A stretch of DNA of 64,000 nt from Welwitschia mirabilis (lineage: Eukaryota; Gnetophyta; Gnetopsida; Welwitschiales): positions 256,175,149 to 256,239,148 of the forward strand of contig JBOZIK010000001.1 of the NCBI GenBank assembly GCA_051453625.1, written 5' to 3'. Under the pieces are notes generated by a model. The model saw only the letters and a program-made list of their open reading frames with translations, had not been told where the DNA came from and did no database searches. Both the position numbers and the translations under genes were made by a program. Position 1 is the first letter of the stretch. Each line of letters starts with the position of its first letter. Of the stretch, positions 12,819 through 25,494 are shown in pieces.

Positions 12819-14257
12819 TGAAGATCATCAAACTCAGAGGGAAGGGATGAATGAGTTTGACTAAATAAAATTCTCAACTAAAAAAATGAAATTCACAATG
12901 AAGACCTTATTGATTTAATGTGGTTCACCAGCCTGGGTACATCCACACTCAGAGTGTAACTTTCCTTCACATCTCTAAATATATTTAACCTACAAAAATA
13001 GTGGTTTTGAAGTATCAACAAATCTTACATACAAATGAGATGCTTCTCAGAAGGAAGCATTTTTCCCCCTCAAGGTTTATCATAGATTTAATATAAATTA
13101 TGCTCTCAAGAACCCAAAGAAGCACACTCATACAAGAGTTGCTATACACTTTGGAATTCCTAAGTAAAGGATCTTATCCAAGAAGATAGTTTAAACTTAT
13201 GAACTACAAAGTAAATATTTAGCAATCTAATAGTTCTATAATGATGTACCAATATACATGCAAAGAAAAAAACAAGAATCCTAAAATAATGTCACATTAA
13301 TGGTAGCTTGAGTTCTACTTAATATGATCACCCATAAATATCCAAGATTAGAATTATGTAATAGTGGAAATGCCAAAGATCAAATAATGTCTTTAGGAAA
13401 TGAGTCTCTTCACCAAGATCACAGATTTCTTCTTGTTTAGTGCCAATCACCTAATTAGTAACCCTTTCCTATACTTTTTGATTTTTATACTTAAGAGGTC
13501 TTCTTAGCCTTTAATCTACTGAAATAACCATTTGAAATGGTTTAAATTTAGCGCAACAACTATAAACAACTAATATTTAATTGTCTACTAGCTACTTTAT
13601 TTTTTATTAATTTTTTGGAATAGAAATCTTCATTATAGTAGATGTTTCTTAAAGGACAATTTCTTTAGCCTGAAAGACATCTTTAGTCAAACTACTTAGA
13701 TTTTAACAACCTTTAAATTACTGTGTCTCTAATCCTTAGGCATCACAAATTCATTATGTAAAACTTGTCTGATTCCCTAGAAAGTATATAATTCATTCTA
13801 GCACAACTGAGCTCTATCACTTCTTTCAATTTACTACAGATTTCTTCAATTCAGTAGATGTCTTGAAATAATTGAAGCAATATAGATGTCTTCTATTTGA
13901 TAAACAACTTTTACCTATCTTAGCTTCTTATTCCAGTATAGATGTTTTTATTAAGATAGATATCTTTCATCTCTACCAGCATAAGATTTAGCTTAGACAT
14001 ATTCAATGGAACAGATGTTTTTAACATGGACATCTTTAGACCTACAGATGTCTACAGTTAACTCTATCTATCCTTTATGAACTTTAAACTAAAGCTTTTA
14101 TGAACTTTGAGCTTTATGAGGACATGTTGTTAGACTCCTTTGGCTTTAAATTTTTACTAGCTTAATCCTTTTGCAATTCAAGTGCTCTTCAATACCCATC
14201 TACACATTAGATACATCATACTTGACATGTGCAATCATCAAAACTAGGATTTTACCA
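12819..14257 (-). repeat. 3' LTR of Copia1
   Basis: On + it runs from TGAAGATCATC to GGATTTTACCA, so on the coding strand it starts TGGTAAAATCC and ends in CA. Length is 1439. It aligns with 21977-23116 plus 31826-32563. It is densely populated with AGACATCT/AGATGTCT motifs between 13640 and 14055. Confidence 0.87.
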
Positions 14258-14276
14258 ATAATACCCCTCTTTTTAA
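14258..14276 (-). other. Polypurine tract of Copia1
   Basis: On the minus strand it reads AAAAAGAGGGGTATTAT directly before the LTR start TGGTAAAATCC. This is the normal place and composition for plus-strand priming. Confidence 0.72.
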
Positions 14277-17140
14277 TGATGTCCAAAACTTCATAAATCT
14301 TATAGTAAAATCATGTTCAATTGTATTTCAAATAACATTAATCCAATATGAATTACAAGTATTACATAAGAAATTTAAGAATTATAAAAAGTGAAACCAT
14401 TGGAAAAAAAACATTAATAATCATTACAAGATTGTAAACAAAAAGTAGTACTAATATGTTGAATTACTAGACACATGATAAAGAAAATTAGTACAACTTA
14501 CAATGAATATAAAAAAGTTTAATAACTAATAAATAATAAAAAATCAATAATGTATGTGTGCCAAAATGTGAAAGTCAGCATCAACAATGATGTCATCCAT
14601 AAGAAGTCCAACCAACCATTTCAAATCTGCATCCTCTAAACTCATATAAGATGTCTAATCTGATTTTCCATTTTCTCCTTCTTTTTAGACAACACAAATG
14701 GATTAGTTCATGAGAGCTGAATCACTAGTATAATGAGCACCATTCCAAACATCATCATTGTCATCATCACTATCTCTAGTGGTGAAAGTTTAAATGGTAT
14801 AGGATGAAGATGATGCTAGTGGAGGCTTATGTTGTTTCCATGATGGCCACTACAATGTCTCTTTATGACCTTAAGAGACCTGTCTCCTCATATGAGTGTA
14901 CATCTGAGGGGTGTTGAATGCATCAAAGAAACTAGTAGTGGTGATCTCAGCAAAACTAGATACAAAGGGTGGAGTGGTGCTAAGTAGTGATGCCTAAATG
15001 GAAGTGTGAGTGATGGAAGATGAGCTAGTAGTGAGGACGAGGTGGTGATGATGGCTATGTGGGATGGTAAATAGGTAGCTTGCAACAAGGCTTATGAAAT
15101 AAAGGGGCTCATCATTTGAGCTCTTTGAGTTCATCCACTACTTCCCTTAAGTCTATGTTGGAGCCAATGATGGAGCCTAGTGCTCCCCTTAAGTGTGTGA
15201 ATCCTCCTTTATGAACTTTAAAGAATCTAAATCCTCTACTCTTCCTTAGTCATAGTCTATAATAGGAGGTGATGTAGGTGCCTCTGCATCAGATTCCTCC
15301 TTTGAATTAGACCATGTGGAAGTCTCCATGAATTTATAACTACTTGTGGGTGTCTTCCCCTTGTTGGCTATGTATTTGTGCTTCTTTAATCTCAAAATAT
15401 TTTTGTTAATTTTGCTCACCATTTTTGCAATTACCTTGATATCATTCTTTATCGATGAAAAACTGTGAGTAGATGTGAAATAATATTTTTGAAACTATGC
15501 CTTAGAAGGCCTTCTACTTGTGTCTTCTCTTACTTGTACTAGAGCATATTGCTTTTTACTGAACTCTGCAAGTGGCTTCTTAGGCTAAATAAGATTAACT
15601 TATGAAATTGATACACTAGCATTGTTAATTATTAGGCTAATCAAGTAAGGATGACTCAAAGTTTGAATCTCATAAAACATGGTAATGATATCCATGCATA
15701 GAAAAAAATAAAGATAAATTTTAACCCCTAGAAGAAGGTAGTATACTATAAATGTTTGCATAAGGCTACAGTAACTGTAGCTACCTCCATGGACTAGAAT
15801 ATTATAAAATGTAATTAAGCTTAAAATTAAATCATTAGGTACCATATCTTTTCATTCTATATTCTCACAAAAAATCATCTTTTCATGCTAAAAAATAATA
15901 GTACTTAATCTATGTCATGAGATTTTAATAGAATGGCATATAAAGATGTCCTTAAAAAAATGCATGTATAAATGAGAAATCTTTAAATCATATATGCTAA
16001 GTAGAGAAATGATAAAAATAAGAGTGAAAAAGAGAGAAATACCTCTTACTTATGTTTAAAATATGATAGTGGAGTTATCTATTTCATGGATGTTACCATA
16101 AAACTCATAAACTACTACATATGAGATACTCTATTGTAGCTAAACTACCATATTCTAACCAAAGTGAGAGAATTATTAAAGTATCTAATCATTCCTATAT
16201 TTTTCAAAACTATAGGTTCTTTCTACAATAATAGAGTTCCTATCCTAAGATTTAAACTATTTTGCTACTGATTCATGATAAAAATAGTGGTTCATACTAA
16301 GGTCTCTATATTTTAATGATAGGTTCCTTATCTTTTAAAGCACTAAAGGGCTTTCTCCTTACCATTTTGAGGGAAAGAGACTAAAACAATTTAACTCTAA
16401 TACAAATATTTGAAAGAACTAGAAAAAATAAGCACTTATTACAAAATGACATCTAATTTTCTTGCTGTGTAGACTTCTTTCAAACCAAAGACATATATGC
16501 TGAGAGATCTAAGAAAAGAAAGGCTTTAGAGCATTTTGATGGGGATACCTACTAAGTGAAGAACAAAAAATAAGGGTTAGTAGTCCCTATCCTGCTCAAA
16601 AAGGGGTTGAAATCCTTGTATTTTAGCATGTTTTTAATTTTTGATGTATTACCTCAAAGATTTCTACCACATGAAAGACATCTATAATGATGAAAGTAGA
16701 TATCTACATAACTCAAAGACATCTTTTAATAAAGATTTTCAATAGTTACTTGATCATGGAAATTATGTTTACCAAAATAAAGATGTCTATTTTGAAACCA
16801 AAAAAGGATAGAAAATAGATACCTAACCTTTACAAACATATATATAATCTAAAGATGTCTACTTAATAGATATTTGCAGCTTTAAAGACATTTTCATATT
16901 ATATGTCCACATCTTTAAAGATGTCTTTTCTACAAAATAAAAGTTTCTAGATCTTCTATAACTAACATCGATGTTAGAATAATATAACTTCAAAAATGAC
17001 ATTTGAAAAGATAAAACACTAAGCTAATCACATGATATACTTATCTAAGATCTAGCTAATAGTATCATGATTAAGATGCTAAGTTTAGATTTGAAAGAGA
17101 TTACCTATAGACTTAGCTAATTGGGTAAGGCCTAATCGCT
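14277..17140 (-). other. Copia1 region between pol and 3' LTR (extra ORF or spacer)
   Basis: Minus-strand translation gives short plausible coding stretches, for example a frame with 'GALGSIIGSNIDLREVVDELKELK' split over about 15100-15200, but no recognisable domain. SIRE-type elements have an envelope-like or extra ORF here, so this may be its remnant; that is inference from position. The 16640-16960 part is non-coding and carries a cluster of AAAGATGTCT/AGACATCTTT motifs like those in the LTRs. Confidence 0.4.
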
Positions 17141-17149
17141 AAGTTTTAA

Positions 17150-17640
17150 CATAATTTAATGAACCTTTCTTTACCTAATGATGTGGTTAAAAACATGAAT
17201 GAGTAATTCATCCATTTTAACATAGTCCATGTGATAGCTTTATTTTGTGCATGCTCTCTAAGGAAGTGATATCTAATCTCAATAGTTTTAGTTCTAGAAT
17301 TCTAAATAAGATTCTTTAAGATCTTGATGGTACTCTTGTTGTCATAGTAAATAGAAATGTTTCTATGGTAAGTTTGAAGTCCTTTAATATTTTTTTAATC
17401 TAAAGTATTTGAGCATAGTAGGTTCTATAGTGATGTACTCTATTTTAGTAGTTGAGAGAGCATTTGAATTTTTGTTTTTATTACGGCAAAATACTAAGCG
17501 TTACCCAATCATAAAGAAACCATTCTTAATTCTCCTCTTATCATTCTTATAACCTACCTAGTCTACAGCATAATACCTAACTAGATCAAAGTAGAAGTCC
17601 TTTGAATACCAAATGCTCTAATTAGTAGTACCTTTTAAGT
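17150..17640 (-). pseudogene. Copia1 RNase H remnant
   Basis: Minus-strand translation recovers the copia RNase H in order: 'NSNALSTTKIEYITIE' (family: S-x-ALSTAEAEYIA), an HAQ/NKA-like block, and 'TTSLGKERFIKL' near the end (family: FTKPLGEERF). This domain removes the RNA of the RNA-DNA hybrid during element replication. The A-E-A-E-Y acidic motif is changed to T-K-I-E-Y, and several stops and frameshifts interrupt it, so it is dead. It directly follows the RT remnant, as expected. Confidence 0.78.
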
Positions 17641-18420
17641 AATGAAATATTTTTTAATAGCCATAATATGTGATTATCTAGGATCACTCTGATAATGAGC
17701 ACAAATTCTATGCTTAATATAATATTAGATCCACTAGTAGAAAGATTAATAAACTACCAATCATATGTCTGTACAACATTTACTTAACTTTCTTATCTTG
17801 TTCATCCTTGTTTAGTTTTGTGCTTTGGATCATTAGAATGTCTTTCTCCTTGTAATCCTATAATTCATACTTTACTAATAAATTTTTGATATATTTAGAT
17901 TGTGAAGAAATATACATTATTCATTTACATAACTTAGAGGCCTAAAAAGTTGCTCATTTCTCTCATGAGGCTTATCTCAAATTCATCCTGCATCATCTTT
18001 GCAAACTTCTTGGGTAATGATTCATTAGTAGCATAAAAAATGATATCATATACATAGATTTGTACAATAGTAAAATTTTTACTATCTATTTTAATAAATA
18101 AAGTAACATCATATGTACCTCTTTTGAATCCATTTTCTATTAAGTACCATAAGAGTCTTTCATACTAAGCTCTAAGTACTTACTAGAGACCATAGAGAGC
18201 TTTTTTTCAACTTGTAAATATAATATAGCTTATAAGAATCAATAAAACCTTTAGGTTTCTCAACATATATGTCTTCTTGAATAAATCCATTGAAAAAGGC
18301 ACTCTTAATAGCCATCTGAAAATTTATGAACCCTTTAACATAAGAAAAGGCCAAAAGCACCCTAATAGGTTCATAGGCCATAGATGAAAAAGTTTCTTCA
18401 AAATCCATGCCTTCTTGCTA
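17640..18420 (-). pseudogene. Copia1 reverse transcriptase remnant
   Basis: The frame at 18172-18408 (minus) reads 'MDFEETFSSMAYEPIRVLLA' followed by 'MAIKSAFFNGFIQEDIYVE', a close match to the copia RT start (DFEETFAPVAR..., DVKSAFLNG). Downstream, around 17640-17960, come pieces such as 'TKLNKDEQDKK', 'MIGSLL' and 'FHYLKGTTN' (family: TKLDKDEKGK, MIGSLLYL, RYLKGT). The region holding the catalytic YVDD box, near 18050-18100, is present only as decayed text. Multiple stops make it non-functional. Confidence 0.82.
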
Positions 18421-19091
18421 ATTATCACCTTTTCTATGAGCTTTCCTTTTTTTTTTTAATCACATTATCATTTTCATTTGTTTTATTTTTGAAGACCCAT
18501 TTTGTGATAATTATTGGTTTTTTGATGTCCTTAAAGTAAGTTTCCAAACATTACACATCTCAAATAGGTTTAATTATTCTTCTGTTACTAGCATCCAATG
18601 CTTATCACTTCTGCTTTACTAAGATTTTTGGATTCTACTTTTGAGATATAAGCTACAAATATATAAAACTTCTTAGCATGATTTCAAGTTTGAATACCAC
18701 CATAAGAACTACCAATTATATTACTTATCAAGTGACTCTTTTTTAGTATAATCATGTTTAATAAGGTTTTCTTTTTAGTTTCTTCTTCCTTCTCCTCCTC
18801 ACTATCTGATTATGCTAGAGGGTTGTTAGAAGGTTGTTCAAGTTGTATGAGTATAAAATCATTCTATACATAAATAGAAGTTGAGTTAATATCATTTATT
18901 TTGACATTAATGGTTTCCTCTACCACAGATTTTCTATTGTTAAACACTCAATAGGCTTTAGTAATCATAAAATAACCTAGAAAGATATGACACTAGATTT
19001 CCTAATCTTGTCTTTTTCATTTAAAATGAAACATTTTGAACCAAATATATGAAAATAACTTATTGAGGGTTTCTTATTAAACCCTAATTCA

Positions 19092-19101
19092 NNNNNNNNN
19101 N
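19092..19101. other. Assembly gap (10 N)
   Basis: Ten N in the integrase-to-RT linker of Copia1. The round length suggests a placeholder rather than a measured size. Confidence 0.95.
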
Positions 19102-19129
19102 GAAAAGCATCTTACCAGAACTAGCTTGA

Positions 19130-19645
19130 AAACACAGCATGTAGTTTTAATGGCTTTCATCCAAAAATGATAAGAAAAATGTTAATTATTTATAATTGTT
19201 CTTAATATTTCATTTAGAACTCAGTTCTTTATTTTAGCTACTCAATTATGTTATAGTATTCTTGGTGCAGAGGATTAGGGAAGAATGTCAAACTATTTAT
19301 GAAATCTATAAAACTTGTATTCTTGAACATAGTTCCATTGTCGCTTCTTATTTTCTTAATCTTATACCATTTTTTATTCTGTAACCTAATACGTGACTTT
19401 AAAAATATATCAAAATTGTCATACTTGTTTGTAAAAAATGACATCCATGTGAAGTGAGAATAATCATCAAGAACAACTAAATAAAATATTTTCTTACCAA
19501 GACTATTAGAAGAAGAAGAACCACCAAAATCATGATGTAGAAGATCTAATGGACATCTAGTAGTGATAGAGTTTTTATTACCAAACGTTACCCTTATTTT
19601 CTTTTCTTTTTAATAAGACTCACATGCCTATTCATCAAAACTTTA
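19130..19645 (-). pseudogene. Copia1 integrase core remnant
   Basis: Minus-strand pieces give the rve integrase core: 'HHDFGG' then 'VVLDDYSHFTW' (about 19440-19540), then 'IRSDNGTMFKN' and 'HQEYYNIIE' (19238-19370). The three acidic positions of the D,D-35-E triad can each be recognised (D of HDFGG, D of SDNG, E of NIIE). The enzyme would insert element DNA into the host chromosome. Stops and a shift between 19444 and the following block break it. Confidence 0.8.
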
Positions 19646-20083
19646 TAACTTGAAAAGTCTTCTTATCATATCTTTCAAAGATAGAGCCTTTAGTAGGTCC
19701 TTGTTCACATGGCTAAGATTTCTACACCATAGATTTACTTCACCTGTAGTGCTTAAAAAACACTTGGTCCCTTTGTTTAAAATATCTTGTAATGTCGTAA
19801 TATAAAGATTTAATTTTTTAATTCCAAAAAATAAGACCCTATTTGAGTTATGCTCTTTTATGACACAGTCATCATTCATAAAAGTTACAGGGACATTTGC
19901 ATTACATAATTGACTAACACTAAGGATATTACATTGCAAACCTTCTACATAAAATACATCTTTTACCTTAAGTAGATTACTTTCTATGATAGTTTCAATA
20001 CCTTTAATGGGAGATTCCATATTGTTATTAAAAGTAATCACTCCTTTCTTTCTCAACCAATGTAGTAAAACTAGATTTGTCAC
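19643..20083 (-). pseudogene. Copia1 protease-to-integrase linker with GAG-pre-integrase domain
   Basis: This is the longest open frame of the element (146 codons, minus). It contains 'VFYVEGLQCNILSVSQLCN', the conserved copia block after the protease (family: VLYVEGLKHNLLSISQLCD), and 'LWCRNLSHVNKDLLKAL', the GAG-pre-integrase motif (family: LWHRRLGHxNxxLLxxL). The zinc-binding H of LWHRRLGH is changed to C in the first position. It precedes the integrase core as in all copia elements. Confidence 0.85.
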
Positions 20084-20139
20084 TAGTCATGTGTCTTGAA
20101 CATCCACTATCAACATACGAGGCATGTCTTTTCATATTA

Positions 20140-21960
20140 TGTACTGTGATTTAAGTTAAAAGAACTAACCTTGATTTTGGAATTCATATCTTCTTTAGTT
20201 TAGCTTACATAAAATGTTGTGCCATACTTCTTATTTTTTTGGCATTGTTAGCATGGTATCTACTATTAAACTTAAATGAATAGTTAAATTGATCATGACC
20301 ATATTTATAGTAGTACTAGTAACACATGATATTATTAGTATACATTACACTCTCATACCTTAGCTTGTAGTTCCATTTCTTGAACAATGATACTAAAGTA
20401 CCAGTGGAGGCTTCATTGTATCTTAAGCCACTTTTATCATTTAGAATCTTGCACTATCCAAGCATGCTATTCAAGATCTCCTTTCCTTGGGTAAACTTGT
20501 CATTGATTCTCTTAGTATTAACAAGTTCCTATTTAACATTCTTTAACTCACAAGTTATCTTACTAATCTTAGCTTTAAGAGCCGAGTTCTTAGAGGATAA
20601 TCTATTATGTGAATACTTTTCTTAATTATATGCTAATTCACGAGAATGAAATATTTTTTTTCATTTTGGAATATTCTTTTTACAACTTAATGAATTCTTT
20701 ATAAATTAAATCATACTTATCTTAAAATTTCTTATCTGTTTCTCCTTCACTTCTTGATTCTAATTCTAGTTTTTTATTTTTTCCCCTTCATGGTCACTTT
20801 GAATATATATGATGGCCATGTAAGAGGGATGATCTATTTCATCGTCTAATATCTCTACTTCAGTTACATCATCATCATCATTCTAACTGTAAAGAAGGAT
20901 TTATTCTTCTTAGACTTTTTCTTTTATGCTTTTTCTTGTAATCTATTAGAGCTAGAACAGTTTGAGGTTATCCGTCCTCGTCCTCCACAAACTCAACATT
21001 TTAGTTTAGAAATATCATTCTTAAAAGAAAGAGAAGAACTAGTAGAAGATTTAAATTTGGAATTATCTCTAGCTTTAAATTCAGATAATTTTTTGTAGTC
21101 CCCTTTCCTTTTGTTCTTTTATAAAAGAATCATTTTGACTCACCTTGTGATTAGAGTAAGTTCTTCTTCCAATCACATTCTGAGTTATCTCCATCTGATA
21201 CTTCTCTGACTTTAGCTTTGAAAGCTTGTTTTTAGTTTTCACTAGCTTTAATAGCAATAGGCTTCTCCTTTAGAAAAACATCTTAAATAAGATTCATCTT
21301 GTAAGCCATTAAGGCATTTGTAATTCCTTAATATTTATTGTATTAAAGTCTTTTGATTTTTTCATTATAGTTGTTTTTTACTTGGATTCTAGAGTTAAGG
21401 ATCTGACCATGTTATGAATTACCTTAACCTCTAGAATATTTTCACTAATGTCATGTATGGCATTTACAATGTTAGAGATCCTTATGAAGCATTCATGTAT
21501 TCTTTCTCCATTGTTAATCTTCAAGTTTTCAAACTAACCAGTTCAGATAAGAAGCGTTATTATGTGAATATCAGGGTTTCTTTATATGTTACCACCAGGA
21601 CATTCTATATCTCTTATGCAATTTTGCATCCTTTTATTTAGTTGAATTCCTCCATTGTAAGGGCTAAGTAAAGAGAATTCTTTACCTTTAAGTCATACAT
21701 GAAGGTTTTCTTTTCTTTGTCTTCCTAGTTTCTTCTAAGTTTGATTTGAGTGATGGAGTTTCCTACAATATCTATAATGGTTTTTATGGGTTTTGAGTAT
21801 TCATTTTTAATGCTTTATTAAACCTAAAACTTAAAAGATTATTAGTATACCAGCATCCTTATCTTATAATATGAATAGTTTATCTCATCAAAGATTAGAG
21901 GTTTGATGGATGGAACCCCTTTCATAGCTCACTTAGGAATGTTACATCTCTTCATGAGTA
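20140..21960 (-). pseudogene. Copia1 gag remnant
   Basis: The region between the pre-integrase block and the primer site on the minus strand is heavily frame-broken. Near 20955-21000 the minus strand reads a nucleocapsid-like knuckle, 'VCGGRGRITSNC', resembling CxxCGxxGHxxxxC with the first C behind a stop and the H lost. Lysine-rich and acidic runs follow, as at the gag C-terminus of SIRE-like elements. Position supports gag; individual capsid motifs are not secure. Confidence 0.55.
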
Positions 21961-21963
21961 CTA

Positions 21964-21974
21964 GCTTGATATCA
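21964..21974 (-). other. Primer-binding site, initiator tRNA-Met type (Copia1)
   Basis: On the minus strand TGATATCAAGC lies two bases from the 5' LTR end. It resembles the common copia primer site TGGTATCAGAGC with a G-to-A change and a small shift. Confidence 0.55.
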
Positions 21975-21976
21975 CT

Positions 21977-23116
21977 TGAGGATCATTGAACTTAAAGGGA
22001 AGGGGTGAATGAGTTTGATCAAATAAAAATTCTCAACTAAAAAAATGAAATGCACAATGAGTATGTTACTAAGTTTGGTTTCCCAACCTAAGTATGTCCA
22101 CACTCATAGGGTAGCTTACCTTTACACCTTTGAATATATTTAACCTATAAAAATAGTAGTTTTGAGCACCACTAACCTTACATACAAATGAGATACTTCT
22201 TGCAATGTAGTATTTTATTCTCTTTAGGGATTATAATAGATTAAATAAATATTGTACTCTCAAGCATCCAAAGAAGTGCACCTATATAAGAGTTGCCTTT
22301 ACACTTTGGAATCTTTAAGCAAGGCATCATAGTAAATAAGATAGTTTAAACTTATGGANNNNNNNNNNNNNNNNNNNNNNNNNNNNNNNNNNNNNNNNNN
22401 NNNNNNNNNNNNNNNNNNNNNNNNNNNNNNNNNNNNNNNNNNNNNNNNNNNNNNNNNNNNNNNNNNNNNNNNNNNNNNNNNNNNNNNNNNNNNNNNNNNN
22501 NNNNNNNNNNNNNNNNNNNNNNNNNNNNNNNNNNNNNNNNNNNNNNNNNNNNNNNNNNNNNNNNNNNNNNNNNNNNNNNNNNNNNNNNNNNNNNNNNNNN
22601 NNNNNNNNNNNNNNNNNNNNNNNNNNNNNNNNNNNNNNNNNNNNNNNNNNNNNNNNNNNNNNNNNNNNNNNNNNNNNNNNNNNNNNNNNNNNNNNNNNNN
22701 NNNNNNNNNNNNNNNNNNNNNNNNNNNNNNNNNNNNNNNNNNNATTTAGCAATCTGATAGTCCTATAATGATGTACTAATAAACTTTTAAAAAATTAAAC
22801 AACAAGTCGGAAATGATGTTATATTGATGGTAGCTTGAGTTCTCCTTAATATGATCGCTCACAATTATCCAAGATCAGAGTTATGTAGTAGTGGGAGTGC
22901 TAAAGATTAAGTAATACCTTTAGCAAATAAGTCTCTTCATCAAGAACATGGATTTCTTCTTATTTAGTACTAATCACTCAACTAAGTAGCCCTTTCCTCT
23001 TCACACTATTTTCTTTTTATACTTGAGAGTTTTTTTTTGTCTTTATCCTAATGAGATAGCCATTGAGAATGATTTAAATGTAATAAAACTGCTATAAATG
23101 GCCAATATTTGGTTAT
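21977..23116 (-). repeat. 5' LTR of Copia1, part 1
   Basis: Aligns with 12819-13575 or so of the 3' LTR; both contain the shared run 'aattctcaactaaaaaaatg'. It is cut at 23116 by insertion of Gypsy2 and resumes at 31826. Bases 23112-23116 (GTTAT) are the left target duplication of that insertion. Confidence 0.85.
22359..22743. other. Assembly gap (385 N) inside Copia1 5' LTR
   Basis: The sister LTR has only about 14 bases between the flanking words (cttatga ... atttagcaatc at 13196-13226). The gap is therefore either over-sized or hides an insertion absent from the other LTR. Confidence 0.9.
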
Positions 23117-24374
23117 TATTAACATGTAAAAATTGACATTATGATTAATTTGAATAACCAATTTATCTTAATAAAAGACATTAATATAATTGATTTTATT
23201 ACAAAAAATGTATTCTATTGATTTTCATTATTAATTATGAAATTATCACTTTTCCATGACATTTTTAGGGTATTTAATGCATCTTGAATGATATGCTGAA
23301 ATTTGATGATCAATTAAGCTAAAACATCGATGTTGCCAATTAGAACTCCTAGTACCATTGGTTTATGTGGGAGATCACTTCCATTTTCACCTTTCTATAA
23401 TGTCATGAATAATTTAGTTAATTAGAGTTATGGACTTGATCAAATTTTATTTTGAAAATATCCTTCATTCTCAGTAACATGTCGCAATGATGATAAGGAC
23501 TTACAGTAATGACATTTGATGGGGTTGAGTAGGATGTTGGTGGAGACCCATAGCATGATAATAGCTAATATCATGATTATGTAATCATTTACCTATACTA
23601 TAAGCCAAGAGCTTATAACCATCAACCATCCTCATGCTCACCTATAGAAGGACCTTAAACCCTTCATTGGAAACATCCTTCATTTAGTGAAAGCATAGGG
23701 CCTATGAAGTGTTAAGGCACAATGGCCTTCTGAATGCTTCCTTAGGGGGTGAGCTTCCTTTCAAGGAGCTTTAGGAGTTCTCCTTGTTTCTTCATCTTTG
23801 ATGTAATGTGAATTTTCTTGATTCAATAATTCAAAATTATTTCCTTTTGATTACTAGTTTTAAATTCAATTTTGTACTAGGAATACTTAAGGGATAATAC
23901 CACTATTAAGTTTACTTTGGTTAATCAAGTAAATTCGTATTGTTAATTGGTTCATTCGCTTAGTAGTTTCATGAATCTTACACATACTTAAGTTCATACT
24001 TTCCATTTTTACTCTAAGGCTGTCAGATATCAATGATAATAGAAGTTATCAATAGTTAAATGATAAATGAGATTATGTCATCATGATTTGATCCTTTACA
24101 CTTGATGGTATGAGTTTTTGTTTCAAGATAGTAATGCATATGGTTAAGTAAGGACTTGTAGGAGTATGAATCATATGATTTGGATCTTGCTTACTTTCCA
24201 CTTTCCAAATGAATTTTCACAAAGTTCTAAACTCTTCTTTCTCCTTTCTATTGTAACTTGCACTTAAGTTAAAGTTTGTGTAATTTCTATTTAGCTAACC
24301 CCAATTATCCTTATGAAAGAATAATAACTAAGTGTAAACTTATCTTTAAACTTAGACATTTAAAATAATGAACA
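23117..24374 (+). repeat. 5' LTR of Gypsy2
   Basis: Starts TATTAACATG (expected TGTTAACATG, G changed to A) and ends GAACA; 1258 bases. It aligns with 27986-28841 joined to 31333-31820. Confidence 0.86.
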
Positions 24375-24379
24375 AATTT

Positions 24380-24398
24380 TGACACCATTACTGGGAAT
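24380..24398 (+). other. Primer-binding site, tRNA-Asp type, deaminated (Gypsy2)
   Basis: TGACACCATTACTGGGAAT matches TGGCGCCGTTGCCGGGGAT except at six positions. Five of these are G-to-A and one is C-to-T, the pattern expected from methyl-cytosine decay on both strands. Confidence 0.75.
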
Positions 24399-25494
24399 GA
24401 TGGCAAGATAGCTACACAAAAAAAGCATAACTTTTTCTTTGTTATAAGTTTTTTTGTTAGATTTTATTTTTCTAGTGGTGGGTACTAGTCCTTTCCAGTG
24501 ATACCCAAACTGGTATATTTTTCCTTTTTTTTATGTTTTTTTTTTCTAATGATTGGTACTAATCATTCCAGTGATACCCACACTAGTCCTATTTTGAGTT
24601 TTTCTTTAATTTATTTGCTCTAACTTGATTTGATTACAAGTCTAATGAATTTCTTTATAGGTTGTAATCAATGAGCATAAAAATAAAACGTTAGCACACT
24701 TTATTTGCTTTTAATTTTTATATCTCTTTAATTCTAGTTTTTTATATGAGCTCACTACTAAAAATGTTAAAATCTAAAATTTTTAATTAATCTTTGTTAA
24801 GTATAGATTCATGTACATTCCCATTTTTTTATTTTTGTTTTATTTTTTCGGTGATCCTATAATGTTATTTGATTTTTTAAACATTTGTAAATCTTTATAT
24901 ATTTTTGTAATAGTAACACTCATCCTGACCAGGGTTATTGCCTTCCCTTACTGACATCACTAGTTGTTTCACATAAAAAACTTTCTTTTTTTATAGAAAT
25001 CGTTTTTTCACATTAGTAAAACTGTTTGGATAATAGACTCCTATGAAAACATGTAAAATTAATAAAAATGTAAATCCTATAATTAATTTCATAATTCATT
25101 TTCTAAAAATTTTAAAGTGAGCTAGGTGCAAAAAACATTTGGAACACCTTCAAAACCTTACTTCATCCATGAAAACTACGATAATTCCTACAACACTCTA
25201 AACAACATTCAATCTAAAATAGTATATGATTACATTTAACGCAAGAAAACTTTAAGGGACTTAATCCAATTCAAATACTATAATCCTTAATTTTCACCCT
25301 CCTCTCCATATTCATTTGACCAATACCCTTCACATACCAATCAAACTCTTTATTTTGAATTTGAAAAACCTTACTTTTAATAAGAGTTTAATCCCATACC
25401 TTTCATTACATCTCATGACCCTTATCCTTTACCAATTAACCCTTACCATCCATTTCCATTCATTCAATAACCAACTTCATCCACCCATGTTGAG
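24399..25494 (+). other. Gypsy2 leader region
   Basis: AT-rich and T-rich, no coding frame recognised. Two short similar blocks near 24470-24600 ('gtactagtcctttccagtga' and 'gtactaatcattccagtgat') form an imperfect direct repeat that also occurs near 540-660 and 61205-61330 in the sister copies. This repeat is thus a conserved leader feature of the family. Confidence 0.5.

Noticed and set aside
22327-22752. Open frames of 131-141 codons on both strands
   Set aside because: They consist almost only of N from the assembly gap. The same holds for the frames at 41790-42671 and 49367-49637.
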